Shown here one piece after another: positions 19,167-33,490 of a stretch of DNA of 64,000 nucleotides. Below the pieces are notes generated by a model. That model made no database searches, was not told where the DNA came from, and was given only the letters and a program-made list of their open reading frames with translations. The stretch spans positions 112,018-176,017 of the forward strand of contig NZ_JAUDBQ010000008.1 in NCBI RefSeq assembly GCF_030372105.1. The letters run 5' to 3'. Made by a program: the position numbers and the translations under genes. Source of the stretch: Cellulomonas cellasea (GTDB lineage Bacteria; Actinomycetota; Actinomycetes; Actinomycetales; Cellulomonadaceae). Position 1 is the stretch's first letter. Each line of letters starts with the position of its first letter.

Positions 19167-19961
19167 ATGGAGACGGGCTCGGTCCAGGACGAGACCTGGA
19201 CCATCGACGAGGTCACCCGGCTGTCGGGGACCACGTCGCGCACCCTGCGCCACTACGACGCGATCGGCCTGCTCACACCCTGCGGCGCCGCCGCCGGGGG
19301 GCGCCGCGTCTACGGGCGCCCCGAGCTCCTGCGGCTGCAGCAGATCCTCGTGCTGCGCGAGCTCGGGGTCGACCTCGCGACGATCGCCGACGCGCTCCGC
19401 GTCGAGGACGCCGCCGAGCCCGACGCCGCACGCCAGGCCCGGCTCGACCTGCTCCGCGAGCACCGGGAGCGGCTGCTCGCGGAGAGCGACCGCTTCGCAC
19501 GGCTCGCCGCCACCGTCGCCTCCACCCTCGAGTCCCTTGAAGGGGGACCAGCCATGGAAGCCAAGGACATGTACGCCGGATTCGACAACAGCCAGTACGA
19601 CGCCGAGGCGCGCGAGCGCTGGGGGGACGAGGCAGTGGACCGCAGTCAGGCCACATGGACGAGCCTCGGCGAGGAGGGTCGCGCCCGGCACACCGCCGAG
19701 CACGACGCCGTCAGCCGCGAGCTCGCCCGATGCCTCGTGGCGGGCACGCCCGTGGACGACCCCGAGGTCCAAGCGCTCATCGCCCGCCACCACGCGTGGG
19801 TCAGCGTGTCGTGGACGCCCGGGCGTGAGGCCTACACCGGGCTCGGCGACATGTACGTGGCGGATGAGCGCTTCGCCGCCGTGTACGACGCCCACGCGCC
19901 CGGCCTCGCCGCGTACCTGCGGGACGCGATCCGGGTCTACGCGGACAGCGCCCTGTCCTGA
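19167..19961 (+). CDS. MerR-family regulator with TipAS ligand-binding domain
   Basis: A 264-residue TipAL-like protein. The N-terminal MerR winged helix (residues 10-80: WTIDEVTRLSGTTSRTLRHYDAIGLL) is followed by a coiled dimerisation helix rich in Arg/Glu/Leu (80-125) and then a TipAS antibiotic-recognition domain (130-264, opening EAKDMYAGFDNSQYDAEARERWG). ATG 19167 is preferred to ATG 19152 because AGGAGG then sits at a normal distance. A well-placed internal start at 19554 would make the ligand-binding domain alone. The ligand is unknown; TipA proteins bind thiopeptides and related hydrophobic compounds. The stop codon lies in a 15-bp tandem duplication. Confidence 0.9.
   Translation: METGSVQDETWTIDEVTRLSGTTSRTLRHYDAIGLLTPCGAAAGGRRVYGRPELLRLQQILVLRELGVDLATIADALRVEDAAEPDAARQARLDLLREHRERLLAESDRFARLAATVASTLESLEGGPAMEAKDMYAGFDNSQYDAEARERWGDEAVDRSQATWTSLGEEGRARHTAEHDAVSRELARCLVAGTPVDDPEVQALIARHHAWVSVSWTPGREAYTGLGDMYVADERFAAVYDAHAPGLAAYLRDAIRVYADSALS
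19539..19556 (+). promoter_or_regulatory. Internal ribosome-binding site and ATG for a TipAS-like product
   Basis: GAAGGGGG lies 7 bases before an in-frame ATG (codon 130) exactly at the junction between coiled coil and TipAS domain. Translation from here would give a 135-residue ligand-binding protein (19554-19961), the arrangement known for TipAL/TipAS in Streptomyces. Confidence 0.6.
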
Positions 19962-19979
19962 CGGGCCCTGTCCTGACGG
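19950..19979 (+). repeat. 15-bp tandem duplication covering the stop codon
   Basis: GCCCTGTCCTGACGG occurs twice in direct succession (19950-19964, 19965-19979). The first copy contains the TGA of the TipA-like gene; the second repeats it downstream. Confidence 0.9.
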
Positions 19980-20017
19980 GGCCATGGGGCCGGGACATTC
20001 TCAGAAATGCCGCCAAC

Positions 20018-20057
20018 GCACAGCGGGGCGCGACCTGTCGGTCGCGCCCCGCTGTGC
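20018..20057. terminator. Bidirectional terminator between TipA-like gene and gatB
   Basis: Perfect 17-bp stem, GCACAGCGGGGCGCGAC paired with its complement around the loop CTGTCG. It lies between two converging genes and can serve both. Confidence 0.88.
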
Positions 20058-20097
20058 GTCGCTCTGTGCGCGGAAGGCGCACGCGATGTGATCAGCC

Positions 20098-21603
20098 CTA
20101 GCTGAGCCGCTCCAGCACGAGCTCGCGCACACGGCCGGCGTCGGCCTGCCCACGAGTGGCCTTCATCACCGCGCCGATGATCGCGCCGATGGGGCCCTGG
20201 TTGCCGGAGCGGATCTTCTCCGCCAGGTCCGGCTGCGCGGCGAGCGTCGCGTCGATGGCCTCGAGCAGCGGGCCGTCATCCGAGACGACCTCGAGCCCGC
20301 GGGCGACGACGACCTGCTCGGGGTCGCCCTCCCCCGCCAACACGCCCTCGAGCACCTGGCGGGCCAGCTTGTCGTTGATCCGGCCCGAGTCGACGAGCGC
20401 CTGGAGCTGGCCGATCTGCGCGGGGGTGATGGGCAAGTCGCCCAGCTCCACCTCCTGCGTCTTCGCGGTGCGGGCCAGCTCGCCCATCCACCACTTGCGC
20501 GCGGCCGCCGGGCTCGCGCCCGCCGCCACCGTCGCCTCGATCAGCTCGATGGCGCCCGCGTTGACGACGTCGCGCATCTCCGCGTCCGCGAAGCCCCACA
20601 CGCCCTGCAGACGGCGGCGCCGTGCGGCGGGCAGCTCGGGCAGCGTCGCGCGGATCTCCTCGACCCACTCACGGCTCGGGTTGACCGGCACCAGGTCGGG
20701 CTCCGGGAAGTACCGGTAGTCCTCGGCGTCGGACTTCACGCGGCCGGCGGTGGTGATGCCGGTGTCCTCGTGCCAGTGCCGCGTCTCCTGCGTGACCGTG
20801 TCACCGGCGTCGAGCACCGCGGCCTGCCGCGACACCTCGTAGCGCACGGCGCGCTCCACCGAGCGGAACGAGTTGACGTTCTTCGTCTCCGTGCGGGTGC
20901 CGAGCACCGACTCGGGCGTCGGGCGCAGCGACAGGTTCACGTCGGCGCGCACGTTGCCGCGCTCCATGCGGGCCTCCGAGACGCCGAGCGCCCGGAAGAT
21001 GTCCCGCAGGGTCTGCACGTAGGCGCGCGCCACCTCGGGCGCCCGCTCCCCCGCGCCCTCGATGGGACGCGTGACGATCTCCACCAGCGGGATGCCCGCG
21101 CGGTTGTAGTCGACCAGCGAGTACTCGGCGCCCTGGATGCGGCCCGTGGAGCCGCCGACGTGGGTGTTCTTGCCCGCGTCCTCCTCCATGTGCGCGCGCT
21201 CGATCTGCACGCGGAAGATCTCCCCGTCGTCCAGCTCGACGTCGAGGTAGCCGTCGAACGCGATCGGCTCGTCGTACTGCGACGTCTGGAAGTTCTTCGG
21301 GACGTCCGGGTAGAAGTAGTTCTTCCGGGCGAAGCGGCAGGACTCGGCGATCTGGCAGTTCAGCGCCAGGCCGATCCGGATCGCGTACTCCACGGCCGTC
21401 CCGTTGACCACCGGCAGCGCGCCGGGCAGGCCCAGCGAGACCGGGGAGACGGACGTGTTGGGCTCCTCGCCGAACACCGCCGGGGCCGGGCAGAACATCT
21501 TGGTCGCGGTGCCCAGCTCGACGTGCACCTCGATGCCGATCACCGGGTCGTACCGGCGCACGGCCTCGTCGTAGTCGACCAGGTCGACGGTCTGCGTGCT
21601 CAC
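20098..21603 (-). CDS. gatB: Asp-tRNA(Asn)/Glu-tRNA(Gln) amidotransferase subunit B
   Basis: tRNA-binding and kinase subunit of the GatCAB amidotransferase, which converts misacylated Glu-tRNA(Gln) or Asp-tRNA(Asn). It has 501 residues. [21 protein letters not shown] is the N-terminal signature, followed by [21 protein letters not shown] and [21 protein letters not shown]. The tail ([24 protein letters not shown]) is the YqeY-like helical domain. The GTG start overlaps the gatA stop (GTGA), giving translational coupling in the order gatC-gatA-gatB. Confidence 0.97.
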   Translation of the reverse strand: MSTQTVDLVDYDEAVRRYDPVIGIEVHVELGTATKMFCPAPAVFGEEPNTSVSPVSLGLPGALPVVNGTAVEYAIRIGLALNCQIAESCRFARKNYFYPDVPKNFQTSQYDEPIAFDGYLDVELDDGEIFRVQIERAHMEEDAGKNTHVGGSTGRIQGAEYSLVDYNRAGIPLVEIVTRPIEGAGERAPEVARAYVQTLRDIFRALGVSEARMERGNVRADVNLSLRPTPESVLGTRTETKNVNSFRSVERAVRYEVSRQAAVLDAGDTVTQETRHWHEDTGITTAGRVKSDAEDYRYFPEPDLVPVNPSREWVEEIRATLPELPAARRRRLQGVWGFADAEMRDVVNAGAIELIEATVAAGASPAAARKWWMGELARTAKTQEVELGDLPITPAQIGQLQALVDSGRINDKLARQVLEGVLAGEGDPEQVVVARGLEVVSDDGPLLEAIDATLAAQPDLAEKIRSGNQGPIGAIIGAVMKATRGQADAGRVRELVLERLS

Positions 21604-23114
21604 TTGCCCACCTCCAGCTCGGGCGCGCGATCCAGGAGCGGACCGCCCCACTGTGCTTCCAGCAGCGCCTCGAGCGCGGCGCCCACGCGGTACAGCCGGT
21701 CGTCCGCCTTCGCCGGCGCCAGCACCTGGAAGCCGACGGGAAGGCCGTCGTCCGACAGGCCGTTCGGCACCGACAGCCCCGGCACGCCCGCGAGGTTCGC
21801 GGGGATCGTGGCGACGTCGTTGAGGTACATCGCCAGCGGGTCGTCGAGCTTCTCGCCGAGCTTGAACGCCGTGGTCGGCGCCGTCGGGGAGACCAGCACG
21901 TCGGCCTGCTCGAACGCGGCCGCGAAGTCGCGCTGGATCAGCGTGCGGACCTTCTGCGCGCTGCCGTAGTACGCGTCGTAGTACCCCGCGGACAGCGCGT
22001 AGGTGCCCAGGATGATGCGGCGCTTGACCTCGTCGCCGAAGCCCGCGCCACGCGTGGCGGCCATGACGCGCTCGGCCGTGATCGGGCCCTCGTCGGGCTC
22101 GACGCGCAGGCCGAAGCGCATGCCGTCGAACTTCGCCAGGTTGCTCGACGCCTCACTCGGCAGGATCAGGTAGTACGCGCCCAGCGCATACGTGAAGTGC
22201 GGGCAGGAGACCTCGACGATCTCCGCGCCCGCCGAGCGCAGCAGGTCGAGGGACTCCGCGAAGCGCGCGCTGACGCCCGCCTGGTAGCCCTCGCCGGTGA
22301 GCTCGCTGACCACGCCGACGCGCACCCCGGTGAGGTCGCCGGTGCGGCCCAGGCGGGCGGCCGCGACCAGGTCGGGCAGCGGCTCGTCGATCGAGGTGGA
22401 GTCACGCGGGTCGTGGCCGCCGATGAGCTCGTGCAGCAGCGCCGAGTCCAGCACCGTGCGGGTCACCGGGCCCGCCTGGTCCAGGCTCGAGGCCAGCGCG
22501 ATCAGCCCGTAGCGGGACACGCCGCCGTACGTCGGCTTGACCCCGACCGTGCCGGTGACGGCCGCGGGCTGGCGGATCGAGCCGCCCGTGTCCGTGCCGA
22601 TGGCCAGCGGCGCCTCATACGCGGCCACCGCGGCGGCCGAGCCACCGCCCGAGCCGCCGGGGATGCGGTCCAGGTCCCACGGGTTGTGCGTGTTGCCGAA
22701 CGCGGAGTGCTCCGTGGAGGAGCCCATCGCGAACTCGTCCATGTTGGTCTTGCCGAGGATCGGCAGGCCCGCGTCCTTGATCCGGGACACGAGCGTCGCG
22801 TCGTACGGCGGCACCCAGCCCTCGAGGATCTTCGAGCCGGCCGTCGTCGGCAGGCCCTTCGTGACGATGATGTCCTTGACCGCGATCGGCACCCCGGCGA
22901 GCGTGTGCAGCTGCTCGCCAGCGGCGCGGCGCGCGTCGATGTCACGGGCCGTGGCCAGCGCCTCGTCGCCGCTCACGTGCAGGAACGCGTGCACCGCGGG
23001 CTCGACCTCGGCGATCCGGTCCAGATGGGCCTGCGTGGCCTCGACGCTTGAGACGTCGCGGGCGGCGAGCTTGTCGGCCAGGTCGGCGGCGCTCAGCCGC
23101 GTCAGGTCGGTCAT
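21600..23114 (-). CDS. gatA: Asp-tRNA(Asn)/Glu-tRNA(Gln) amidotransferase subunit A
   Basis: Amidase subunit that frees ammonia from glutamine. It has 504 residues. The amidase-signature triad region is recognisable: the lysine in [18 protein letters not shown], and the Gly/Ser-rich [15 protein letters not shown] followed by [20 protein letters not shown] with the cis-Ser and nucleophile Ser. Its ATG overlaps the gatC stop by one base (TGATG). Confidence 0.97.
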   Translation of the reverse strand: MTDLTRLSAADLADKLAARDVSSVEATQAHLDRIAEVEPAVHAFLHVSGDEALATARDIDARRAAGEQLHTLAGVPIAVKDIIVTKGLPTTAGSKILEGWVPPYDATLVSRIKDAGLPILGKTNMDEFAMGSSTEHSAFGNTHNPWDLDRIPGGSGGGSAAAVAAYEAPLAIGTDTGGSIRQPAAVTGTVGVKPTYGGVSRYGLIALASSLDQAGPVTRTVLDSALLHELIGGHDPRDSTSIDEPLPDLVAAARLGRTGDLTGVRVGVVSELTGEGYQAGVSARFAESLDLLRSAGAEIVEVSCPHFTYALGAYYLILPSEASSNLAKFDGMRFGLRVEPDEGPITAERVMAATRGAGFGDEVKRRIILGTYALSAGYYDAYYGSAQKVRTLIQRDFAAAFEQADVLVSPTAPTTAFKLGEKLDDPLAMYLNDVATIPANLAGVPGLSVPNGLSDDGLPVGFQVLAPAKADDRLYRVGAALEALLEAQWGGPLLDRAPELEVGK

Positions 23115-23410
23115 CAGTCCTCCTCCATGATCTGCGGGACGAGGAACTTGCCGTCCTGCGTCGCGGGGGCGCCGGCGAGCGCGTCCTCCACCGGGAGCGG
23201 CGGCTCGGGGACGTCCGCCCGGAAGACGTTCGTCAGGGGCAGCGGGTGGCTGGTGGCGGGCACGTCGGGCGTGGCGACCTCGCTGACCCGGGCGACCGAC
23301 TCGACGATCACGTCGAGCTCGCCCGCCAGGCGGTCGAGCTCGGTGGTCGTCAGGTCGATCCGGGCCAGGGCTGCCACGCGCGCGACCTCGTCGCGGGAGA
23401 GGGTGGACAT
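23114..23410 (-). CDS. gatC: Asp-tRNA(Asn)/Glu-tRNA(Gln) amidotransferase subunit C
   Basis: A 98-residue structural subunit that wraps the GatA-GatB interface. [36 protein letters not shown] is the conserved N-terminal helix pair, and the C-terminal tail has [19 protein letters not shown]. It is the first gene of gatCAB. Confidence 0.95.
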   Translation of the reverse strand: MSTLSRDEVARVAALARIDLTTTELDRLAGELDVIVESVARVSEVATPDVPATSHPLPLTNVFRADVPEPPLPVEDALAGAPATQDGKFLVPQIMEED

Positions 23411-23458
23411 GCCTCGAAGTCTAGGCGTTCGACGATGGCCGCAGCGACGGCCCGGGGC

Positions 23459-23878
23459 TCATCGGACCCGGTCCACAGCCGCCGCGACCAGGGCGAGCAG
23501 CGCATCGGCGTACACGTCGGGCACCGTCGGGGCCCGGAACGACTGCTCGGGGCGGCCAGGCAGCTCCACGACCACCTGGTAGTCGTCGATGCCGCGCGAC
23601 AGGCTGCGGAACGTGCCGCCCAGCAGCTCGCGGAGCTGGCCCTCGCTCGGCAGCCACAACGCGTCCTCCTGCGACACGGAGTCCAGCGCCCACTCGGTGG
23701 TGCCGTTGAAGCCGAGCACCGTGCCCGTGGGGAACTCATGCGCCTCGATCATCATGTCCGAGATGGTGAAGACCTCGCCGGAGAGCTCGGGCTGCAGGAT
23801 CGTGAACCGGTCGCCGGCGCGCGGGCGCCAGCTCATGCCGGCGGCACGGAGCCGCAACGCGCGATCGACAGAGACCAT
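23459..23878 (-). CDS. Conserved actinobacterial protein of unknown function
   Basis: A 139-residue soluble protein, MVSVDRALRLRAAGMSWRPRAGD..., with a conserved-looking core FTISDMMIEAHEFPTGTVLGFNGTTEWALDSVSQEDALWLPSEGQLRELLG. I recognise this as a small family common in actinobacteria, sometimes labelled as pilus-assembly related without support. No catalytic motif, signal peptide or membrane segment. It lies 48 bases upstream of gatC on the same strand. Confidence 0.75.
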   Translation of the reverse strand: MVSVDRALRLRAAGMSWRPRAGDRFTILQPELSGEVFTISDMMIEAHEFPTGTVLGFNGTTEWALDSVSQEDALWLPSEGQLRELLGGTFRSLSRGIDDYQVVVELPGRPEQSFRAPTVPDVYADALLALVAAAVDRVR

Positions 23879-23928
23879 GCGGCCAGTATCGAACGGCCCA
23901 CGGACGGCGGCACCTCAGGGCGACCGGG

Positions 23929-23958
23929 GCGGCCTACCCGCTATGGCGGGTAGGCCGC
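23929..23958 (-). terminator. Hairpin terminator after the double-GNAT gene
   Basis: Perfect 13-bp stem GCGGCCTACCCGC / GCGGGTAGGCCGC with the loop TATG, 26 bases beyond the acetyltransferase stop. Confidence 0.88.
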
Positions 23959-23984
23959 GTCGTCGCCCCGGACGCCCAGACGTC

Positions 23985-29068
<5,084 letters not shown>

Positions 29069-29072
<4 letters not shown>

Positions 29073-30181
29073 GCCGAGCCCGCCGGGGTGGAGCCGCTGA
29101 CCGTGGCCTGGCCGAGCACGCGCGTGCCGGAGTAGAGCACCAGCGACTGCCCGGGCGCGACGCCCTGCAGGCCGGGCTCGTCATCGTCGAGCCGGACCTC
29201 GACCTCGTCCCCGAGGTCGCCGAGCGCGCGGGCGCGGGCCGGGACCGCCTCGCCGTGCGCGCGCACCTGCACGGCGCACGAGAACCAGTCGTCGCCCGCG
29301 GGCCGCTCGAGCCACACTGCGGCGTCGCCGCGGATGCCGCCGACCCGCAGGGCCTCGGCCGGGCCCACCACCACGGTGTTGCTGACAGGCTCGATGGACA
29401 GGACGTACCGCGGCTTGCCGTCGGGCGCGGGCCTGCCGAGCGCCAGGCCCTTGCGCTGCCCGACGGTGTACGCGTAGGCGCCGTCATGGGAGCCCACGAC
29501 GGCGCCCGTCGTGTCGACCACGTCGCCCGGCCGTGCGCCGAGCCGCTCGCGCAGGAAGCCCTGGGTGTCGCCGTCGGCGACGAAACAGATGTCGTAGGAG
29601 TCCGGCTTGGCCGACACGGACAGCCCGCGCGCGGCGGCCTCGGCGCGCACGTCGTCCTTGGACGCGACGTCGCCGAGCGGGAACATCGACCGCGCGAGGC
29701 GTTCGGGGCCCATCACGGCGAGCACGTACGACTGGTCCTTCGCGGCGTCACGCGCCCGGTGCAACTGCGGCGCCCCACCGGCGGGACGCTCGACCCGCGC
29801 GTAGTGGCCCGTGCACACCGCGTCGAAGCCGAGTGCGAGGGCCTTGTCGAGCAGCGCCTCGAACTTGATGTGCTCGTTGCAGCGCACGCACGGGTTCGGG
29901 GTGCGCCCTGCCGCGTACTCGGACAGGAAGTCGGCGATGACGGTGTCCTCGAAACGCTCGGACAGGTCCCACACGTAGTACGGGATGCCCAGCACGTCGG
30001 CGGCGCGGCGCGCGTCCCCCGCGTCCTCGATCGAGCAGCAGCCCCGGGAGCCGGTGCGGTGCTGGGCCCGGTTGCGGGACAACGCCATGTGCACGCCGAC
30101 CACGTCATGCCCGGCGTCCACCGCGCGGGCCGCGGCCACCGCGGAGTCCACTCCCCCGGAGAGGGCGGCGAGCACCCGCAT
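29069..30181 (-). CDS. mnmA: tRNA 2-thiouridylase
   Basis: Adds sulfur to U34 of tRNA-Glu, -Gln and -Lys. It has 370 residues. The ATP pyrophosphatase P-loop [10 protein letters not shown] is at residues 8-17. The catalytic cysteines are C101 ([12 protein letters not shown]) and C199 ([16 protein letters not shown]). GQRKGLALG and the C-terminal beta-barrel follow. Its ATG overlaps the stop of the cysteine desulfurase by one base; that enzyme is the expected sulfur donor. Confidence 0.96.
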
Positions 30182-31392
30182 CAGCGGCCCTCTCCCGCTG
30201 CGCTGGCCGCGCGCGGGCGGCCCGAGAGCCCTGCGGCCCGTGCCCGCTCGACGGCGGCGGGGAGCACCTCGACGAGCCGGTCCACATCGGCCTCGGTGGA
30301 CGTGTGGCCGAGTGTGAAGCGCAGCGCGCCCCGGGCCTCGTCCTCGCCCGCGCCCATCGCCAGGAGCACGTGGCTGGGTTGCGGCACGCCCGCCTGGCAC
30401 GCGGAGCCGGTGGAGCACTCGACTCCCGCGGAGTCCAGCAGGTACAGCAGCGAGTCGCCCTCGCAGCCGGGGAAGGTGAAGTGCGCGTTCGCCGGGAGCC
30501 GCAGCGACGGGTCGGCGGGCCCGCGCAGCACGGCGTCGGGGACGACGCGCCGCACCTCGGCCACGAGCCGGTCGCGCAACGCCGCCAGTCGCGGCGCCGT
30601 CGTCGGGCGGGCGGCCACAGCCGACTCCACCGCCACCGCGAAGGCCGCCGCCGACGGGGTGTCGAGCGTGCCCGATCGCACCCCGCGCTCTTGGCCGCCG
30701 CCGTGCAGCACCGGCGTCAGGTCGAGGCCGCGCCGGGCGAGCAGCGCGCCCACCCCCATCGGCCCACCGACCTTGTGACCGCTCACGGTGAGCGCGTCGA
30801 GGCCCGATGCCGCGAAGTCGACGGGAACCTGCCCCACCGCCTGCACCGCGTCGGCGTGCACGGGAACGCCATGCCGGCGCGCCAGGGCGACGGCGTCGGC
30901 AAGCGGCTGCAGCGCGCCCACCTCGTTGTTCGCCCACATCACGGACAGCAGCGCCGCGGAGTCGCCGTGCGCCTCGAGCTCGGCGGCGAGCGCGTCGATC
31001 CGCAGCACGCCGTCCGAGTCGACGGGCAGCAGCACGATCTCGGCGCCGGCGTGCTCGGCCATCCAGAAGGCCGGGTCAAGCACCGCGTGGTGCTCGACGG
31101 CGGAGACGAGGATGCGCCGCCGGGCCGGGTCCTGCGCGCGCCGCGCCCAGAACAGGCCCTTCACGGCGAGGTTGTCCGCCTCGGTTCCGCCTGCCGTGAG
31201 GACCACCTCGCTCGGCCGGGCGCCCAGGGCGGCGGCGAGCCGCTCACGCGCCTCCTCGACGGTGCGGCGGGCGGCCCGGCCAGAGGAGTGCAAGGACGAG
31301 GGGTTGCCGGTGCGGACCAGGGCCTCGGTGAAGGCGCTGACGGCTTCGGGGAGCATCGGCGTGGTCGCCGCATGGTCCAGATAGACACTCAC
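30181..31392 (-). CDS. iscS: Cysteine desulfurase
   Basis: PLP enzyme releasing sulfur from cysteine as a persulfide. It has 403 residues. [14 protein letters not shown] is the N-terminal signature, K207 in [12 protein letters not shown] binds PLP, and C332 in STGSACQAG is the persulfide-forming cysteine. The insertion-poor active-site loop fits class I (IscS/NifS) enzymes. The GTG start is 32 bases from the divergent kinase gene, so its promoter must lie in that tiny gap or inside the neighbour. It probably supplies MnmA. Confidence 0.94.
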   Translation of the reverse strand: MSVYLDHAATTPMLPEAVSAFTEALVRTGNPSSLHSSGRAARRTVEEARERLAAALGARPSEVVLTAGGTEADNLAVKGLFWARRAQDPARRRILVSAVEHHAVLDPAFWMAEHAGAEIVLLPVDSDGVLRIDALAAELEAHGDSAALLSVMWANNEVGALQPLADAVALARRHGVPVHADAVQAVGQVPVDFAASGLDALTVSGHKVGGPMGVGALLARRGLDLTPVLHGGGQERGVRSGTLDTPSAAAFAVAVESAVAARPTTAPRLAALRDRLVAEVRRVVPDAVLRGPADPSLRLPANAHFTFPGCEGDSLLYLLDSAGVECSTGSACQAGVPQPSHVLLAMGAGEDEARGALRFTLGHTSTEADVDRLVEVLPAAVERARAAGLSGRPRAASAAGEGR

Positions 31393-31424
31393 CGCGTCAT
31401 CCTACGAACCCGCACTGGCAAGAT

Positions 31425-32420
31425 GTGTCCGTGAGTGCCGACGACGTCCTGGGATCCCCGCTCGCGTTCAGCGGGCAGCGCCTCGACTGGCGCGACCTCC
31501 CGCGCGCCGTCCGGAGCCGCATCGCCGAGCTCGCGGGCGCGCAGGTGACCGCCGAGATCAGCGCGAACACCGGGTTCAGCCCCGGCTTCGCGGCCGTGCT
31601 GGAACTGGCCGACGGGCGCGGGGTGTTCGTCAAGGCGGTCTCGCCGGAGCAGAACCCCGCCTCCCCCGACCTCGCCCGGGCCGAGATCCGCGTCGCCGCG
31701 GCCCTGCCCCCCGAGGTCCCCGCCCCGAAGATGCTGTGGTCGGACGACGACGGCGAGTGGGTGCTCCTGGGGTTCGAGGTCGTGCACGGGCGCGCGCCGG
31801 AGTCGCCGTGGCGCCCCGCCGACCTCGAGCTCGCGCTGGACGCGCTGGCCGTGCTGGCCGACGCGGAGCCGTTGCCCGGCCACCAGCTCCCGAGCACCGA
31901 TGTCACCCTGGCCGCGGAGTTCACGGGCTGGCGGCAGTTGCACGCGGCGGCGCCCGAGATCCGGCGGGAGGCTGCCGAGCAGGCCGGCGAGCTCGGGGGC
32001 TGGGCGTGGGAGAACCTGGAGCAGCTCGTGCGCTGGGAGCAGGATTCGCCCCGGGTGTCCGTCGGCGGGGCGCTGGTGCACGGCGACCTGCGCGCCGACA
32101 ACATGCTCATCGACCACGAGCACGCGAAGATCGCGCTGGTCGACTGGCCGCATGCGAGCGTCGGCGCGCCGTGGCTGGACCTGGCGTTCATGCTGCCCAG
32201 CGTCTCGATGCAGGGCGGCGGCGACCCGCAGGACCTGTTCTGGTCACAGCCGGTGACCGACGGCCTGCCGGTGGACCACCTGCGGGCGGCGCTCGCCGGC
32301 ATGTCGGGGCGCCTGGCCTACGGGTCGCTGCAACCCGCGCCGCGGGGGATCCCCAACCTGCGCCGGTTCCAGCGGGCGCAGGCCGAGGCCGCGTTGTCCT
32401 GGCTCCGCGAGCTGGCCTGA
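31425..32420 (+). CDS. Phosphotransferase of the aminoglycoside phosphotransferase (APH) family
   Basis: A 331-residue kinase-fold protein. The Brenner motif HGDLRADN is at residues 219-226, followed by the metal-binding aspartate D240 (LVDWPHASVGAPWLDLAF). An N-terminal lobe has FVKAVSP as the likely ATP-binding lysine strand. The substrate is unknown; many such actinobacterial genes are not resistance genes. Start ATG 31425 is used; GTG 31431 is an alternative. Confidence 0.85.
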   Translation: MSVSADDVLGSPLAFSGQRLDWRDLPRAVRSRIAELAGAQVTAEISANTGFSPGFAAVLELADGRGVFVKAVSPEQNPASPDLARAEIRVAAALPPEVPAPKMLWSDDDGEWVLLGFEVVHGRAPESPWRPADLELALDALAVLADAEPLPGHQLPSTDVTLAAEFTGWRQLHAAAPEIRREAAEQAGELGGWAWENLEQLVRWEQDSPRVSVGGALVHGDLRADNMLIDHEHAKIALVDWPHASVGAPWLDLAFMLPSVSMQGGGDPQDLFWSQPVTDGLPVDHLRAALAGMSGRLAYGSLQPAPRGIPNLRRFQRAQAEAALSWLRELA

Positions 32421-32431
32421 CCGACCGCGTG

Positions 32432-32455
32432 GGCCGGCGCCCTCCGGCGCCGGCC
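32432..32455. terminator. Bidirectional terminator between the APH gene and etfA
   Basis: GGCCGGCGC pairs with GCGCCGGCC around CCTCCG, between converging genes. No T-run. Confidence 0.78.
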
Positions 32456-32468
32456 GCCAAGCGGGGGC

Positions 32469-33464
32469 TCAGCCCTGGGCGTCCTTGAGCCGGCGCAGCT
32501 CCTGCGTGGCCTGCGGCAGCACCGTGAACAGGTCGCCCACGATGCCCAGGTCGGCGATCTCGAAGATCGGCGACTCGGGGTCGGAGTTGACGGCCACGAT
32601 CGTGCCGGAGGCCTGCATGCCGCCCCGGTGGTGCACGGCGCCGGACACCCCGGCGCCGATGTACAGCCGGGGGGCGATGGTCACGCCCGTCTGGCCGATC
32701 TGCGCGTCGTGCCCGATCCAGCCCTCGTCGGTGGCGACGCGGGTGGCGCCCACGGCCCCGCCGAGCACGTCGGCGAGCTCCTCGAGCGGGGTGAAGTCGC
32801 CGTTGGTGCCACGGCCGCCGACGACCACGACCTGCGCCTCGCCGAGCGCCGGGCGGTCCGACGGCGCGCGCTCGGCGTGCTCGACGACGACTGCCTGACG
32901 GGCGGCGCCGCTGATGGCCACCGGGTGGGTGACGACGGCGGGCGAGGTGGGCGCGGCGGCGGGCGTGGGCTGCGTGGAGTTCGCCTTGAGCGCCACCACG
33001 GCGAACGGGGTGCGCACCGCGCAGCTCGTGGTCCACGTCCCGGCGAGCACCGTCTTGTCGGCGACGACCCGCCCGTCCGCGACGCGCGCGTCGGAGGCGT
33101 CGACGACCACGCCGGCGCCGGAGCGCACACCGAGCCGCCCGGCGATCTCCTTGTTGTCGAACGTGGAGGTGAGCAGCAGCGCCGCGGCGCCGAGGGCGGC
33201 GGCCAAGTCGGCGAGCGCGTCGGCGACCACAGGGGTGAGCCGCTGGTCGGCGGCGCCCAGGTCGAGCGCGTCGACGACCTCGACGCCCTGGGCCCCGAGC
33301 TCGGCGAGCACGTCGCCGCCGGGGCCGTCGGCGCCCAGCCAGACGCCGTGCACGGCGCCCAGGCCGCGGCCAAGGGTCAGGAGCTCGAGGACCGGCGCGC
33401 GCAGCGTCCCGTCCGGGGCGTGGTCGAGCAGCACCAGCACAGGGCCGGCGAGGTGGTTCGTCAT
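32469..33464 (-). CDS. etfA: Electron transfer flavoprotein alpha subunit
   Basis: FAD-binding subunit of the ETF heterodimer that accepts electrons from acyl-CoA and related dehydrogenases. It has 331 residues. The C-terminal FAD signature is clear: RLYIGAGVSGAVHHRGGM followed by IVAVNSDPESPIFEIADLGIVGDL, and VVGGRGTNGDF precedes it. It lies 26 bases downstream of etfB. A likely electron donor, the acyl-CoA dehydrogenase at 59491, is in the same window. Confidence 0.95.
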   Translation of the reverse strand: MTNHLAGPVLVLLDHAPDGTLRAPVLELLTLGRGLGAVHGVWLGADGPGGDVLAELGAQGVEVVDALDLGAADQRLTPVVADALADLAAALGAAALLLTSTFDNKEIAGRLGVRSGAGVVVDASDARVADGRVVADKTVLAGTWTTSCAVRTPFAVVALKANSTQPTPAAAPTSPAVVTHPVAISGAARQAVVVEHAERAPSDRPALGEAQVVVVGGRGTNGDFTPLEELADVLGGAVGATRVATDEGWIGHDAQIGQTGVTIAPRLYIGAGVSGAVHHRGGMQASGTIVAVNSDPESPIFEIADLGIVGDLFTVLPQATQELRRLKDAQG

Positions 33465-33490
33465 CGTCAGGGGTCCTCCGGTCGCTGCGC

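Noticed and set aside
31425..32420. Aminoglycoside resistance gene
   Set aside because: Only the generic APH kinase motifs are present. Nothing in sequence or context indicates an antibiotic substrate or mobile origin.
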